Shown here: in pieces, positions 26,335-35,852 of the stretch
Layout of the letters: every line of letters starts with the position of its first letter
How positions within the stretch are numbered: the stretch's first letter is position 1
NCBI GenBank assembly: GCA_963843085.1
Contig: CAWJJG010000001.1
Location: 248,001-312,000 of the forward strand
From: DASUPK01 sp963843085
GTDB taxonomy: Bacteria; Actinomycetota; Thermoleophilia; Solirubrobacterales; 70-9
DNA length: 64,000 bases
Reading direction: 5' to 3'
Notes under the pieces: model-generated
What the model saw: only the letters and a program-made list of their open reading frames with translations
Told to the model about the DNA's origin: nothing
The model's database searches: none
Program-made: the position numbers and the translations under genes

Positions 26335-27172
26335 GCGGTGATCTTGGTCCCGATGCCCGCGTCCGTGAAGAGCTCGAGCAGGAGGGTGTGCGGCCGTCGG
26401 CCGTCGACGATGTGGGCCGCCTCCACCCCGCCGGCGATCGCATCGACGCACGCCTGCAGCTTGGGGCGCATCCCGCCCTCGATCCCCGTCGAGCGCGGCC
26501 GCGAACCTCGTCGGCCGTCGCCTGTGAGATGCGCGACTCCGGGTCGTCGGGGTCGCGCAGCCAGCCGTCGACGTCGGTCAGGAAGATCGCCTTGTGCGCC
26601 GGCATCGCGGCGGCGACCTTGCCCGCGGCCTCGTCGGCGTTGACGTTGTAGGAGGCGCCCTCGCGGTCGGTGCCTACGGAAGCGATCACCGGAATGTAGT
26701 CCTCGGCGATGTGATCGATCACGTCCACGTTCACGTTGGTGATCTCGCCGACGAAGCCGACGTCCGCGGACGCCCCCACCGGCCTGACCTCGAAGAGGGA
26801 GCCGTCCTCTCCGCCGAGCCCGACCGCCGGCTGGCCGTGCCGGTTGAGCCTGGTGAGGATGTCCGAGTTGATCTTGCCGAGCAGGACCATCTTCGCCACC
26901 TCGACGGTCTCAGCGTCGGAGACGCGCAGACCCTCCACGAACTTGACCTCCATGCCCATCCGCTCCATGTAGTGGGTGATCTCGGGACCGCCGCCGTGGA
27001 CGATCACCGGGTTCATCCCGACGTACTTGAGCAGGACGACGTCGCGGGCGAAGGCCTCGCGCAGCTCCTCGTCGCGCATCGCGGCGCCGCCGTACTTGAT
27101 CACGATCGTGCGGCCGTGGAACTCCCTGATGTAGGGGAGCGCCTCGAGAAGCGTCTCGACCGAGCTGGTCAC
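26331..27172 (-). CDS. argB: Acetylglutamate kinase, two nearby frameshifts
   Basis: Phosphorylates N-acetylglutamate. IVIKYGGAAMRDEELREAFA, VIVHGGGPEITHYMERMGME, KINSDILTRLNRHGQPAVGL and NVNADEAAGKVAAAMPAHKA are the amino-acid kinase/ArgB blocks. Near 26484-26500 two extra bases (one in a GG, one in a GGGG run on the coding strand) within 17 bases break the frame. Removing both gives DEVRAALDGIEGGMRPKL and an exact 279-residue protein ending LLELFTDAGIGTKITA. GTG start overlaps the argJ stop. Confidence 0.93.
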
Positions 27173-28335
27173 GTCGTGTACTCCGCGTTGATCCGGATGT
27201 AGTCGTGGGTCAGGTCACTGAAGTAGACGTGGGCGCTCGCCCTGCCGCGGCCCAGGTTGACCGACAGCTCAGCCTCCGCCCCCTCTGAGGCGAGCTCCGC
27301 CGCCTGGATGCGGTCGGGGCCGAGCTCCTCGAGCTCCTCCCCAGCCAGCGCCATGCCGGCGGCCTGGGCAATCCGGCCCCAATTCGAATCCCTGCCGAAC
27401 AGCGCCGTCTTCACCAGCGGAGAATTGGCGATCGCCCTCGCCACCCTCTCCGCCTCCTCGGGGCTCTTCGCTCCGGTGACCTCGGCGCGGCCGACACGGG
27501 TCGCTCCTTCGCCGTCAGCGACGATCTCGAGGGCGAGCTGAAGCAGCACGGCCTCCAGCAGGCCCCTCGGCAGGGCCGCGCCAGACGAGCCGGTCGCCTG
27601 CAGGAGGACCGTGTCATTCGTGCTCATCTGCCCGTCGACCGTGATCCGCTCCATCGAATCCGCCAGCGAGGAGCGGAGCTCCTTGTCCGGGTCGTCGATC
27701 ACGGCGTCCGTCTGGACGAAGCAGAGCATCGTCGCGAAGCCCGGCTCGATCATTCCGGCCCCCTTGGCCTGCGCCGAGACCGTCACCTCGCCGGCCCGGA
27801 TCGCGCAGCGCTTCGAGCCCTTGTCGGTGGTCATGATCGCCTGGGCGAAATCCTCGCCGCCGCTCGCCGAGAGGCCCTGGACCGCCTCGAGGACTCCGCT
27901 GGTGACGGCCTCGATGTCCAGCGGCACCCCGATCGTGCCGGTCTCGGCGACCGCCACCGTGCGGGGCTCTACGCCGAGCGCCTCGGCCGCGGCGTCCCGC
28001 ATGGCGAGCGCATCGCGATAGCCCTGCTCTCCCGTTGCGGCGTTCGCGTTGCCCGAATTGACCGCTACGGCACGCAGCGCGCCTGCATCGCATTCCTGCC
28101 GGCAGACCCGGATGGGCGCGGCGGCCGCCGCGTTCCGGGTGAGCGCCAATGCGGACTTGACATCTTCCACGTCGCAGGCCAGCACCCCGACATCGGTCGC
28201 GGCGCCCCCCTTCAGCCCACAGGCCACGCCGGCCGCCCGAAATCCCGGCGCGAGCTCGGCCGGATCGAGCTGCTCGAATTCCGGCGGCGGCGTCACCCAG
28301 CGCGAGCGGAAGAAGGTCTGAGTCGCGGGGCTCAT
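27169..28335 (-). CDS. argJ: Bifunctional glutamate N-acetyltransferase/amino-acid acetyltransferase
   Basis: 388 residues. Cyclic-pathway enzyme that transfers acetyl from acetylornithine to glutamate. The self-cleavage and nucleophile site is KGAGMIEPGFATMLCF, where Thr of ATM(L) becomes the N-terminal nucleophile of the beta chain. Also VNSGNANAATGEQGYRDAL and FGRDSNWGRIAQAAGMA. Presence of argJ between argC and argB, with no argE in view, indicates the acetyl-recycling route. ATG overlaps the argC stop. Confidence 0.95.
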   Translation of the reverse strand: MSPATQTFFRSRWVTPPPEFEQLDPAELAPGFRAAGVACGLKGGAATDVGVLACDVEDVKSALALTRNAAAAAPIRVCRQECDAGALRAVAVNSGNANAATGEQGYRDALAMRDAAAEALGVEPRTVAVAETGTIGVPLDIEAVTSGVLEAVQGLSASGGEDFAQAIMTTDKGSKRCAIRAGEVTVSAQAKGAGMIEPGFATMLCFVQTDAVIDDPDKELRSSLADSMERITVDGQMSTNDTVLLQATGSSGAALPRGLLEAVLLQLALEIVADGEGATRVGRAEVTGAKSPEEAERVARAIANSPLVKTALFGRDSNWGRIAQAAGMALAGEELEELGPDRIQAAELASEGAEAELSVNLGRGRASAHVYFSDLTHDYIRINAEYTT

Positions 28336-29348
28336 GAGATGCCCTTCCCCTCGGGAAGGCCCAGCATCAGGTTGAGGTTCTGCATCGCCTGGGAGGCAGC
28401 GCCCTTCCAGAGGTTGTCGATCGAGGCGAAGGCGAGCGTCCGGCCCGACGCCTCGTTCAGCGCCAGATGGATGCGGCAGAGGTTGGTTCCACGGACTCCG
28501 CTGACTCCCGGTGGCTCGGTGGTGACCTCCACGAAGGGCTCGTCTCCGTAGCGCTCCTCATAGAGGGAGAGCAGACGCGCGACGTCGAGCGGCGCGGCCG
28601 TGCGCACGTAGCAGCTCACCAGCTCGCCCTGGTCGAAGGGCATCAGGTGGGGAACGAAGGTCAGGCCCGCCGCGGGATCTCCCGCCCCATTTCCGCCGGC
28701 CAGCTCCGCCAGCTCCTGGGCGATCTCCGGCGTGTGGCGATGCCCGGCGACCTTGTACGGCTTGGCGTCGTCGGTCTCCTTGACGATCGCCATCTCCTCC
28801 TCGGCGGCGCGGCCGGCGCCGGAGACACCGGACTTGGCGTCGATCACGACGTCCTCGATCAGTCCCTCCGCGGCGAGCGGTGCGAGAGCCAGGATGCTCG
28901 CGGTCGGATAGCAGCCCGGGTTGGCGACAAGGTCGGCGCCGGCGATCTGCTCGCGGTGGAGCTCGGTGAGGCCGTAGACCGCGTCGCCCAGCAGCTCGGG
29001 CGCCCCGTGCTCGCCGTACCAGCGGCCGTAGGTGTCCAGGTCGTGCAGGCGGAAGTCCGCGGAGAGGTCGACCACCTTCGTCCCCTGCTCGCGCAGCGCG
29101 GAGACGACAGGCGCGGCAGCGCCATGCGGGTAGGCCACGATCGCTGCATCGACGTCCGCCCCGTCCTCCGCCGCGGGCTCCTCGAGCACAAGGTCCACTC
29201 CATACTGCGGGTAGAGCTCGCTCAGTCGCTTGCCCGCGTCGGTCCGAGCCGTGACGCGCGCGAGCTCCAGGCTCGGATGCTCTCTGATCAGCTCGGCCGC
29301 GAGCGCCCCGGCGTACCCGGACGCCCCGGCCACCAGGACCCTATTCAC
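28332..29348 (-). CDS. argC: N-acetyl-gamma-glutamyl-phosphate reductase
   Basis: 338 residues. NADP-binding VAGASGYAGALAAELIREHP at the N-terminus, catalytic cysteine in ADLVANPGCYPTASILAL, and the histidine region KPYKVAGHRHTPEIAQELAE. Third enzyme of arginine synthesis in pathway order, first gene of the argCJBD set. It starts with GTG overlapping the pheT stop (GTGAATAG), so the arginine genes are continuous with pheST and have no room for an ARG-box promoter of their own directly upstream. Confidence 0.95.
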   Translation of the reverse strand: MNRVLVAGASGYAGALAAELIREHPSLELARVTARTDAGKRLSELYPQYGVDLVLEEPAAEDGADVDAAIVAYPHGAAAPVVSALREQGTKVVDLSADFRLHDLDTYGRWYGEHGAPELLGDAVYGLTELHREQIAGADLVANPGCYPTASILALAPLAAEGLIEDVVIDAKSGVSGAGRAAEEEMAIVKETDDAKPYKVAGHRHTPEIAQELAELAGGNGAGDPAAGLTFVPHLMPFDQGELVSCYVRTAAPLDVARLLSLYEERYGDEPFVEVTTEPPGVSGVRGTNLCRIHLALNEASGRTLAFASIDNLWKGAASQAMQNLNLMLGLPEGKGIS

Positions 29349-31801
29349 GGAGCGACCCTCCGACCTTCTCGACGGCGGCCTCGATGGCCTTGCGCCGCTC
29401 GGCCACCTCCTCGTCGGTGAGCGTCCGGTCGGCGGCCCGGAAGGTGAGCCGCAGCGCCAGGCTCTTGCGCCCCGCGCCCACCTGCTCGCCGCGATAGAGG
29501 TCGAAGACCTCCGCGGAGCGCAGCAGCTCGCCGCCGCCCTCGAGCACCGCTGAGCGGACCTCGGCCGCCGGGACGGAGTCGTCGACGACCACCGCCACGT
29601 CCTGGTTGACGGCTGGGAAGGTGATCACGTCCTCGTATGACTCCTCGCCGACCGGCGAGGCGGCGACCAGCGGGGCCAGGTCGACCTCGAAGCCGGCGGC
29701 GGACTCCAGGTCCCACTCGCGGCAGACCAGCGGGTGGATCTCGCCGACCCAGCCCACTTCCTCGCCCTCGACGAGGACGCGGCCGCTGCGGCCGGGATGC
29801 AGGAAGGGCTCCTCCCCGGGCACGACATCGACGTCGGTGCCCAGCTGCCGCGCGAGCGCCTCCAGCACGGCCTTGGCGGAATAGAAGTCCGCCGCCACCT
29901 CGTCGCCGCGCCAGGAGCCGGGACGCAGCGGTCCCGCCGCGATCGACGCGATCCGCCAGGGCTCGTACGCCGGCGCCGGGCGCTTGCCGACGAACTTGCC
30001 GGCGAGCACCCCCTCCAGCGGCGAGCTGCCCTCGCGCAGGTGGGCCCGCCCGGACTCGTACAGCGCGACGCGCTCGGCACCGTGGGCGCGGTTGTAGCTC
30101 GCGGCGTCAAGGAGGGAGCCGATCACGGCGGTCCGCTCGACGGAGTGCTCGGCCGACAGCGGGTTGGAGACGCGAATCGGCTCCGCCCGCAGGTCGCCAT
30201 CCGGAATCCGGAGCCTCCCCGCCAGGCCCGGGTCAGTGAGGCTGAGGTCGACAACAGCGTCGAAGCCGAGATCGCGCATCGCGTCCTCCGCACGGCGGCG
30301 CAGGCGCTGCTCGCGGGTGAGCCGGCCGGCCTGGCCGCTCGTCGACGGCAGGGACGCGGGCAGGTTCTTCGCGTAGCCGTGGATCCGCCCGACCTCCTCG
30401 ATCAGGTCGACCTCCCGCGTCACGTCGTAGTGGCGATGGAGGGGCACGGTCGCCTCCAGGTCGTCACCGTCGCGGTCTACCTCGAAGTCGAGCCGCTCCA
30501 GGTATTCGACGCACGCCTCAGGCGAGATCTCCATGCCGAGCAAGCGCGCGACCCTTTCGTGGCGCAGGCGGAGCCGGTGGGGCTCGGGGACGTCGGCCGC
30601 CTCGTCGATCGTCCCCGGGACCAGCTTGGCCCCGCCGAGCTCGACCATCAGCTGCGAGGCGATCCGCTGGGCGCGAAGCGCCAGCTCCGGGTGCAGCTGC
30701 TTCTCGAAGCGGTTCGAGGCGTCCGTGCGCAGGCCGAGCTTGCGCGAGGTGCGGAGGATGTTGACCCCGTTCCAGGTCGCGACCTCGAGAAGCACCTGGG
30801 TCGTCTGATCGGACACCTCCGAGACCTGGCCGCCCATGATCCCGGCGATGCCGGAGGGGCCGTTGCGGTCGCAGACCAGCACAGCGTCCTCGTCGAAGGT
30901 CCGCTCGACGTCGTCGAGCGTGGTCATCTTCTCGCCCGGCTTCGCCGTGCGGACGATCAGCGTCCCGTCCGGGACCTTGTCGAGGTCGAAGGCGTGGAGC
31001 GGCTGCGCCGTCATCAGCATCACGTAGTTGGTGATGTCGACGACGTTGTTGATCGGCCTCATCCCCGCGCCGATCAGCCGCGCCTTGAGCCAGAGGGGCG
31101 ACGGCCCGATCTCCACGTCAGTGAAGACCCGTGCCGTGAACCGCGGGCAGAGCTCGGGGACCTCGACGGTCACCGAGGCGTAGTCCTCAACCGAACCCTC
31201 ACCGGTCGCCTCGGCGTCCCCGTCCCAGGGCGGCGAGGCCAGGGACTCGCCCGTGATCGCATGGACCTCTCGCGCGACCCCGTAGATGCCGAAGCAGTCG
31301 ACCCGGTTGGAGGTCGGCTCGAGCTCGATCACCGGATCGGAGACCGGGATCACCTCGCCGAGCGGCGTGCCAGGCGACCATCCGTTCTCCAGCACAGCGA
31401 TCCCGGCGGCGTCGTCGCCGAGCTCGAGCTCCGCTTCGGAGAGAATCATCCCGTTCGACTCGACGCCGCGGAGCTTCGCCTTGCCGAGCTTCGTCCCGTC
31501 GGGCATCACCGCCCCCGGCAGCGCAACCGGGACGGTCTGGCCCTCGGCCACGTTGGGCGCGCCGCAGACGATGGTCCTGCCGCCGTCCCCGGCGTCCACC
31601 TGGCAGACGCTGAGTTTGTCGGCATCGGGATGCTTCTCGACCGAGAGCACCTTGCCCACGACGAAAGCGTCGGGACGAGGGCGCGCCGACGTCGGTGATG
31701 CGCTCGACCTCGATCGAGTGCATGGCCAGCTCATCCGCCAGCTCCTCCACGGAGAGCTTCGGGTCGCAGTAGGCTCGCAGCCACGAGTCGGGGGCCCTCA
31801 T
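29341..31801 (-). CDS. pheT: Phenylalanyl-tRNA synthetase beta subunit, one frameshift
   Basis: About 819 residues. From ATG 31801 (overlapping the pheS stop, ATGA) the first frame reads SWLRAYCDPKLSVEELADEL and ERITDVGAPSS, then shifts near 31685 into DAFVVGKVLSVEKHPDADKL, the tRNA-binding EMAP-like domain. B3/B4 editing region contains PTSNRVDCFGIYGVAREVHA; B5 and the FDX-ACB C-terminus (FPAVNQDVAVVVDDSVPAAE, TLTDEEV) follow. Removing one C restores one continuous protein; the total length then divides by three. An essential gene, so the shift is best read as a sequence error. Confidence 0.94.
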
Positions 31802-32916
31802 CGGAACTGCTCCAGCACGCGGACGTCGTTCTCGAAGAACTTGCGCAGATCGGGGACGCCGTACTTGAGCATCGCGATCCGCTCTATGCCCATTCCGAAT
31901 GCGAATCCCTGGATTTCCTCCGGGTCGTAGCCGGAGTCGCTGACGAAGCCGTAGACGTTTGGATCGACCATCCCCGCGCCGAGGATCTCGATCCAGCCGA
32001 TCCCCTTGCAGAGCGGGTCGCGCGAGCCGTCCGGCAGCTCACCGCTGCCGCCGCAGCGGAAGCAGGAGACGTCGACCTCGACGCTCGGCTCGGTGAAGGG
32101 GAAGAAGCCGGGCCGGAAGCGCGTCTCGCGCTCGGGGCCGAAGATCGCGCGAGCGAATTCGTCGAGCGTGCCCTTCAGGTCCGCAAGGGTGATGTCCGGG
32201 CCCACGGCCAGGCCCTCGACCTGATGGAAGATCGGGCTGTGGGTGGCGTCGAAGGGGTCGGAGCGGTAGCAGCGCCCGGGGACCACGATGAAGATCGGCG
32301 GCGGCTGAGACTCCATCGAGCGCACCTGCATCGGCGAGGTGTGAGTTCGCAGGACCACGTCCTCCGGGCCCGGGGGCAGCTCGTCGCCGTTCGAGGGAAT
32401 GCGGAGATCGCCTCTGAGCGTTGACGGATCGACGTAGAAGGTGTCCTGCGCCATCCGGGCGGGGTGGCCGGGCGGGTGATTGAGGGCCGTGAAGTTGTAG
32501 TAGTCGAGCTCCATCTCGGGCCCGTCCATCACCCGGTAGCCGAGGCCCACGAAGATGTCCTCGATCTCCCGCTGGGTGCGGATCAGCGGGTTCTGGGCGC
32601 CCACCGGCGCCAGCGGGGCGCCGGGCAGCGTGACGTCGATGGCGTCCTCGGCTAGGCGTTTTCCGAGCTCGCTTGCGTCGAGTTCGACGCTCCTCGACTC
32701 CAAGAGCCCCTCGAGCTCGCGCCGTGCCTCGTTGCCGGACTTGCCGACCGGGCCGCGCTCCTCCGCAGGCAGCCCGGAGATCCCCCGGAGGATCTGCGTG
32801 AGCTCGGCCTTGCGGCCCAGGAACCGGACCCGCAGCTCCTCGAGCTCGGCGGTCGTCGACGCATTGCCGATCGCCTCAGCAGCCTCGTTCCGGATCTCCT
32901 CGATGCGCTCAACCAT
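31798..32916 (-). CDS. pheS: Phenylalanyl-tRNA synthetase alpha subunit
   Basis: 372 residues. N-terminal coiled coil (about 1-90), then class II aaRS motifs: HPARMAQDTFYVDPS, LRTHTSPMQVRSMESQPPP (motif 2 region), GRCYRSDPFDATHSPIFHQV and GFGMGIERIAMLKYG near the end (motif 3, here FAFGMGIERIAML). Includes the Cys pair CFRCGGSG. Forms the alpha2beta2 enzyme with PheT. Upstream is the TrmH-family gene, overlapping by a few bases. Confidence 0.95.
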   Translation of the reverse strand: MVERIEEIRNEAAEAIGNASTTAELEELRVRFLGRKAELTQILRGISGLPAEERGPVGKSGNEARRELEGLLESRSVELDASELGKRLAEDAIDVTLPGAPLAPVGAQNPLIRTQREIEDIFVGLGYRVMDGPEMELDYYNFTALNHPPGHPARMAQDTFYVDPSTLRGDLRIPSNGDELPPGPEDVVLRTHTSPMQVRSMESQPPPIFIVVPGRCYRSDPFDATHSPIFHQVEGLAVGPDITLADLKGTLDEFARAIFGPERETRFRPGFFPFTEPSVEVDVSCFRCGGSGELPDGSRDPLCKGIGWIEILGAGMVDPNVYGFVSDSGYDPEEIQGFAFGMGIERIAMLKYGVPDLRKFFENDVRVLEQFR

Positions 32917-33611
32917 GCGTCGCCTCGGACGCTATCCGGTGGAGCGCGATGGCCGCCGCCGCGGCGACGTTCAGTGACTCGGCTCTCTCACGGACCGGAA
33001 TCGTCACCCGAACCTCACACTGGGCCTCGACCTCGGCCGGCAGCCCCTCGCGCTCGGCCCCGAGGCAGAGCGTCACGGCCCCGGCGAGGGCCTCGAGTGG
33101 ATCGCCTCCGTGCGCGACCAGCGCCGCCCGCGGGCGCCGGCGTGGCCTCGATGCCCGTCCGCACAAGCGGCTCGGCGAAGACCGCCCCCATGCTCGCCCG
33201 GACGGCGTGGGCCCCGTATGGATCGGCGCAGCCCGGACCGAGCACGACCGACCCGCCGAGCAGCGCATCGGCCGTCCGGATCACCGTGCCGACGTTGCCC
33301 GGATCCGAGACCCCGTGCAGATAGACGCAGGGCGCGACCGGCCGATCCGCCCAGTCCTCCCTCCAGACGCCGATCGCGCGGGTGCCGGAGCCGAGCTTCG
33401 ACACCTGGGCGAGCAGCGCAGGCTCGACCTCGGTGCCGCCCAGCCCCTCGCCGGCCGCGGTCAGCAACTCGACGGGCTCCACGCCGGCACTTCGCCCGGC
33501 GGCGAGCAGGTCCTCTCCCTCGGTGACGAAGAGGCCCTCGCGCTCGCGGTTCCGGCGCCGGCCGAGGCGGCGGATCAGCTTGAGCTTCTCGTTTTGTGGG
33601 CTGGTGATCAT
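32909..33611 (-). CDS. TrmH/SpoU-family RNA 2'-O-methyltransferase, one frameshift
   Basis: ITSPQNEKLKLIRRLGRRRN at the N-terminus is the substrate-binding start of the RlmB/TrmH-like subfamily next to pheS in many bacteria. SPOUT motifs: LHGVSDPGNVGTVIRTADAL, SMGAVFAEPLVRTG, and after a frameshift LCLGAEREGLPAEVEAQCEV and IPVRERAESLNVAAAAAIAL (knotted SAM site). Removing one G of a GGG near 33130 joins ATPAPA to AALVAHGGDPLEALAGAVTL, giving 234 codons. Methylates a ribose in rRNA or tRNA; exact site unknown. Confidence 0.9.
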
Positions 33612-33628
33612 CTGGTCGGGTCCTCAAA

Positions 33629-33658
33629 TGAAAAAGGCGGCCGCTTCGCGGACCGCCC
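33629..33658 (-). terminator. Rho-independent terminator after rplT
   Basis: Leftward strand reads GGCGGTCCGC GAA GCGGCCGCC followed by TTTTT (plus strand 33631-33657): a strong GC stem with one mismatch, short loop and U-tract. It ends the rpmI-rplT transcript before the TrmH-family gene. Confidence 0.85.
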
Positions 33659-33684
33659 GGGGAACCTGCTCTGGCTGCCATCGG

Positions 33685-34044
33685 CTAAGCGGCGGCAGCC
33701 TCCCGGGCGAGTTCCACAAATCGGCGAAAGCCATCGGGGTCGTTGACGGCGATGTCGGCGAGCATCTTGCGGTTCACGTCGACCTCGGCCTTCTGGAGGC
33801 CGTGGATCAGCTGCGAGTAGCTCATGCCCTCCTGCCGGGCGGCGGCGTTGATCCGGGTAATCCAGAGCCGCCTGAAGTCACGCTTGCGGGCGCGCCGGTC
33901 GCGATAGGCGTATGCGTCCGAGCGCATCACCTGCTCGTTCGCGAACCGGTAGCTCGAGTGCTTGCGCCCGAAGTAGCCCTTGGCCCGACCGAGGACCTTC
34001 TTCTTGCGCTTCTTCCGCGCGACGGCGTTCGTGGCGCGCGGCAT
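33685..34044 (-). CDS. rplT: Ribosomal protein L20
   Basis: 119 residues: MPRATNAVARKKRKKKVLGR, KGYFGRKHSSYRFANEQVMR, RRLWITRINAAARQEGMSYS and LADIAVNDPDGFRRFVELAR cover the full family. Start ATG 34044 shares one base with the rpmI stop (TGATG), a standard coupling. The frame is open upstream, but only this start gives the normal length. Followed by a rho-independent terminator. Confidence 0.97.
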   Translation of the reverse strand: MPRATNAVARKKRKKKVLGRAKGYFGRKHSSYRFANEQVMRSDAYAYRDRRARKRDFRRLWITRINAAARQEGMSYSQLIHGLQKAEVDVNRKMLADIAVNDPDGFRRFVELAREAAAA

Positions 34045-34247
34045 CAGCGACCGCCCTTCACGAGCAGCTTGTTGACCCGCTTGCGATCTGCCTCGGAGAT
34101 CTCCGAGGGCCGCCCAAAGCGCCGCTTCCGCGCGGGCGACTTCTTCTCGAGGATGTGGCTCGAGTAGGCACGCCTGCCGCGCAGCTTGCCCTTGGCGGTC
34201 TTGCGGAAGCGCTTCTTGGCGCCGGAGTGGGTCTTCATCTTCGGCAT
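34044..34247 (-). CDS. rpmI: Ribosomal protein L35
   Basis: 67 residues: MPKMKTHSGAKKRFRKTAKG, then RRAYSSHILEKKSPARKRRF and ISEADRKRVNKLL, an exact L35. In most bacteria infC lies directly upstream; here infC is 3.2 kb away at 37461, behind two rightward genes, so rpmI-rplT must have its own promoter in 34248-34484. No clear L20-type leader structure could be identified by eye in that 237-base stretch. Confidence 0.97.
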   Translation of the reverse strand: MPKMKTHSGAKKRFRKTAKGKLRGRRAYSSHILEKKSPARKRRFGRPSEISEADRKRVNKLLVKGGR

Positions 34248-34484
34248 CGGGACGTTGCATTGAAGCAGACGCCTGGGGCACCCGGCGCTCGATCGGAGCC
34301 CGAGAGCGCCGTCCGTTTAAACCGCGCCACAACGCTAGGGGGCGCTTTTCCGCCCGCGGCGCGGTGATCTCCAGGCACGCGACCCCGACGATCGTCCAAT
34401 CGGTCAGTTTCACACTCATGCGTAGCGCGTCCATCGCTCTCCTCATTTCTCGGCAATCGCCCCCGGGGACCGATCTGACCGGGG

Positions 34485-35831
34485 ATGAACCACATGACAC
34501 GGACAATGGGACCGTTGCGGAAGCTGGCACTGCTCGGTGTCATCGCCGCCTGCGCAACGCTCGGCGCGACTGTTGCGGCCGCGGCCTCGAGCGTCCTGCC
34601 CGCGGGCCCCTCCAACCGCCAGTACCGGACGACCTGCGTGAAGCCGAAGCTGAAGCCGAGGACCCGCCAGAAGCGCAACCGGTCGGCCAACGCGAAGGCA
34701 GTGGCCCCGCGCTCGCGCCCCTGCAAGCGCCCGGGCGGATCCGGCGGCGGCACCACCACGTCTCCTTCGACGACCACCCACTTCCTGACGACGACTCCTC
34801 CGACGACCACAAGTCCTCCTCCGACCACCACGACTTCTCCGCCCCCTACAACCACGACTCCTCCTCCGCCCCCTCCACCCCCGCCTCCCCCCACCGGATG
34901 TGACTTTTATGCCTCCCCGAGCGGCGATGACTCGAACCCCGGAACCGCAGCGGCTCCCTTCCGCAACGTGGCCCGTCTAGACGCGGCCCTCTCAGCGGAC
35001 AAGAGGGGCTGCCTGACGACCGGCGACTACGGCTCCTCTACCTCCCGCCTGGACCTGACCAAGGGCGGGACGGTGGGGCATCCGGCGACGATCACCGCCG
35101 CTAACGGAGCGTCCCCGGTCATTCACGGCTACTTCGAAATCCACGCGAGCAATCTCACCCTGAGCAACATCAAGTGGGATCTGAACCTCATTCAGGGTCG
35201 CACTCAGCACACGGGTTGCAGCACCACTGCGGCGGAGGGTGTGGACATTGAGGCGAGCAACGTGACCTTCACGCACAACGAGGTCACGGCCCAGAACGCA
35301 CCACTCGCTCAGCGAGACAACGGCATCGGGGTCGCCTGGAATACCACCGTCACTGGAGTCGTCATCACCTACAACAAGATTCACGACTTCGGTTCCTGCA
35401 ACCAGTTCGACCACGGCATCTATTACGACCACGCCTCGAACGGGACCATCGCCAACAACTGGATTTGGAATGGGCCGTGTTCCTACGGCACCGGCGGCGG
35501 GGATCACACCAGGGGCTGCGGCGCAGGGATTCAGCTCTACTCCGACCCCAGCAACAACCAGGTCTTCAACAACGTCATCGACGGAACCGGGGTCGGCTGC
35601 TTCTGTGACGGCTCCGGGAACAACATCTACCACAACGTCTTTACCAACCTGCGGGGCGTCTTCTACGACAACGGAGGCTTCGAGCCGGGGTACGTGTTCC
35701 AGACCTACGGTGGCAACAACTTCCACGACAACCTTTCCAACGCAGACCCACAGTACGTCGATGCGGCAAATCAGAACTACGCCGTCAAGCCGTCTAGCCC
35801 GGCCGCCTCATGGGGGTTGTGGACAGGTTGA
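34485..35831 (+). CDS. Secreted right-handed parallel beta-helix protein with Thr/Pro stalk
   Basis: 448 residues. Signal peptide (LALLGVIAACATLGATVAAA), a basic segment, then a low-complexity Thr/Pro stalk (about 88-138) with an 11-proline run, followed by a beta-helix domain opening CDFYASPSGDDSNPGTAAAP, the usual start of PbH1/DUF1565 proteins. Repeated rungs include ASNLTLSNIKWDL, ASNVTFTHNEVTA, TGVVITYNKIHDF, ASNGTIANNWIWN and NNQVFNNVIDGTG. Probably binds or cleaves an extracellular polysaccharide, but no catalytic residues can be assigned. Divergent from rpmI and interrupts the usual infC-rpmI order. Confidence 0.85.
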   Translation: MNHMTRTMGPLRKLALLGVIAACATLGATVAAAASSVLPAGPSNRQYRTTCVKPKLKPRTRQKRNRSANAKAVAPRSRPCKRPGGSGGGTTTSPSTTTHFLTTTPPTTTSPPPTTTTSPPPTTTTPPPPPPPPPPPTGCDFYASPSGDDSNPGTAAAPFRNVARLDAALSADKRGCLTTGDYGSSTSRLDLTKGGTVGHPATITAANGASPVIHGYFEIHASNLTLSNIKWDLNLIQGRTQHTGCSTTAAEGVDIEASNVTFTHNEVTAQNAPLAQRDNGIGVAWNTTVTGVVITYNKIHDFGSCNQFDHGIYYDHASNGTIANNWIWNGPCSYGTGGGDHTRGCGAGIQLYSDPSNNQVFNNVIDGTGVGCFCDGSGNNIYHNVFTNLRGVFYDNGGFEPGYVFQTYGGNNFHDNLSNADPQYVDAANQNYAVKPSSPAASWGLWTG

Positions 35832-35852
35832 GGATGTACCTCGAGCTGAACG

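Noticed and set aside
29734..31698. 654-residue rightward open frame opposite pheT
   Set aside because: It mirrors pheT in the antisense frame and has no recognisable motifs.
34235..34894. Leftward frame starting with a long Gly/Val run
   Set aside because: It is the antisense of the Pro/Thr stalk of the beta-helix protein; low complexity, not a glycine-rich protein.
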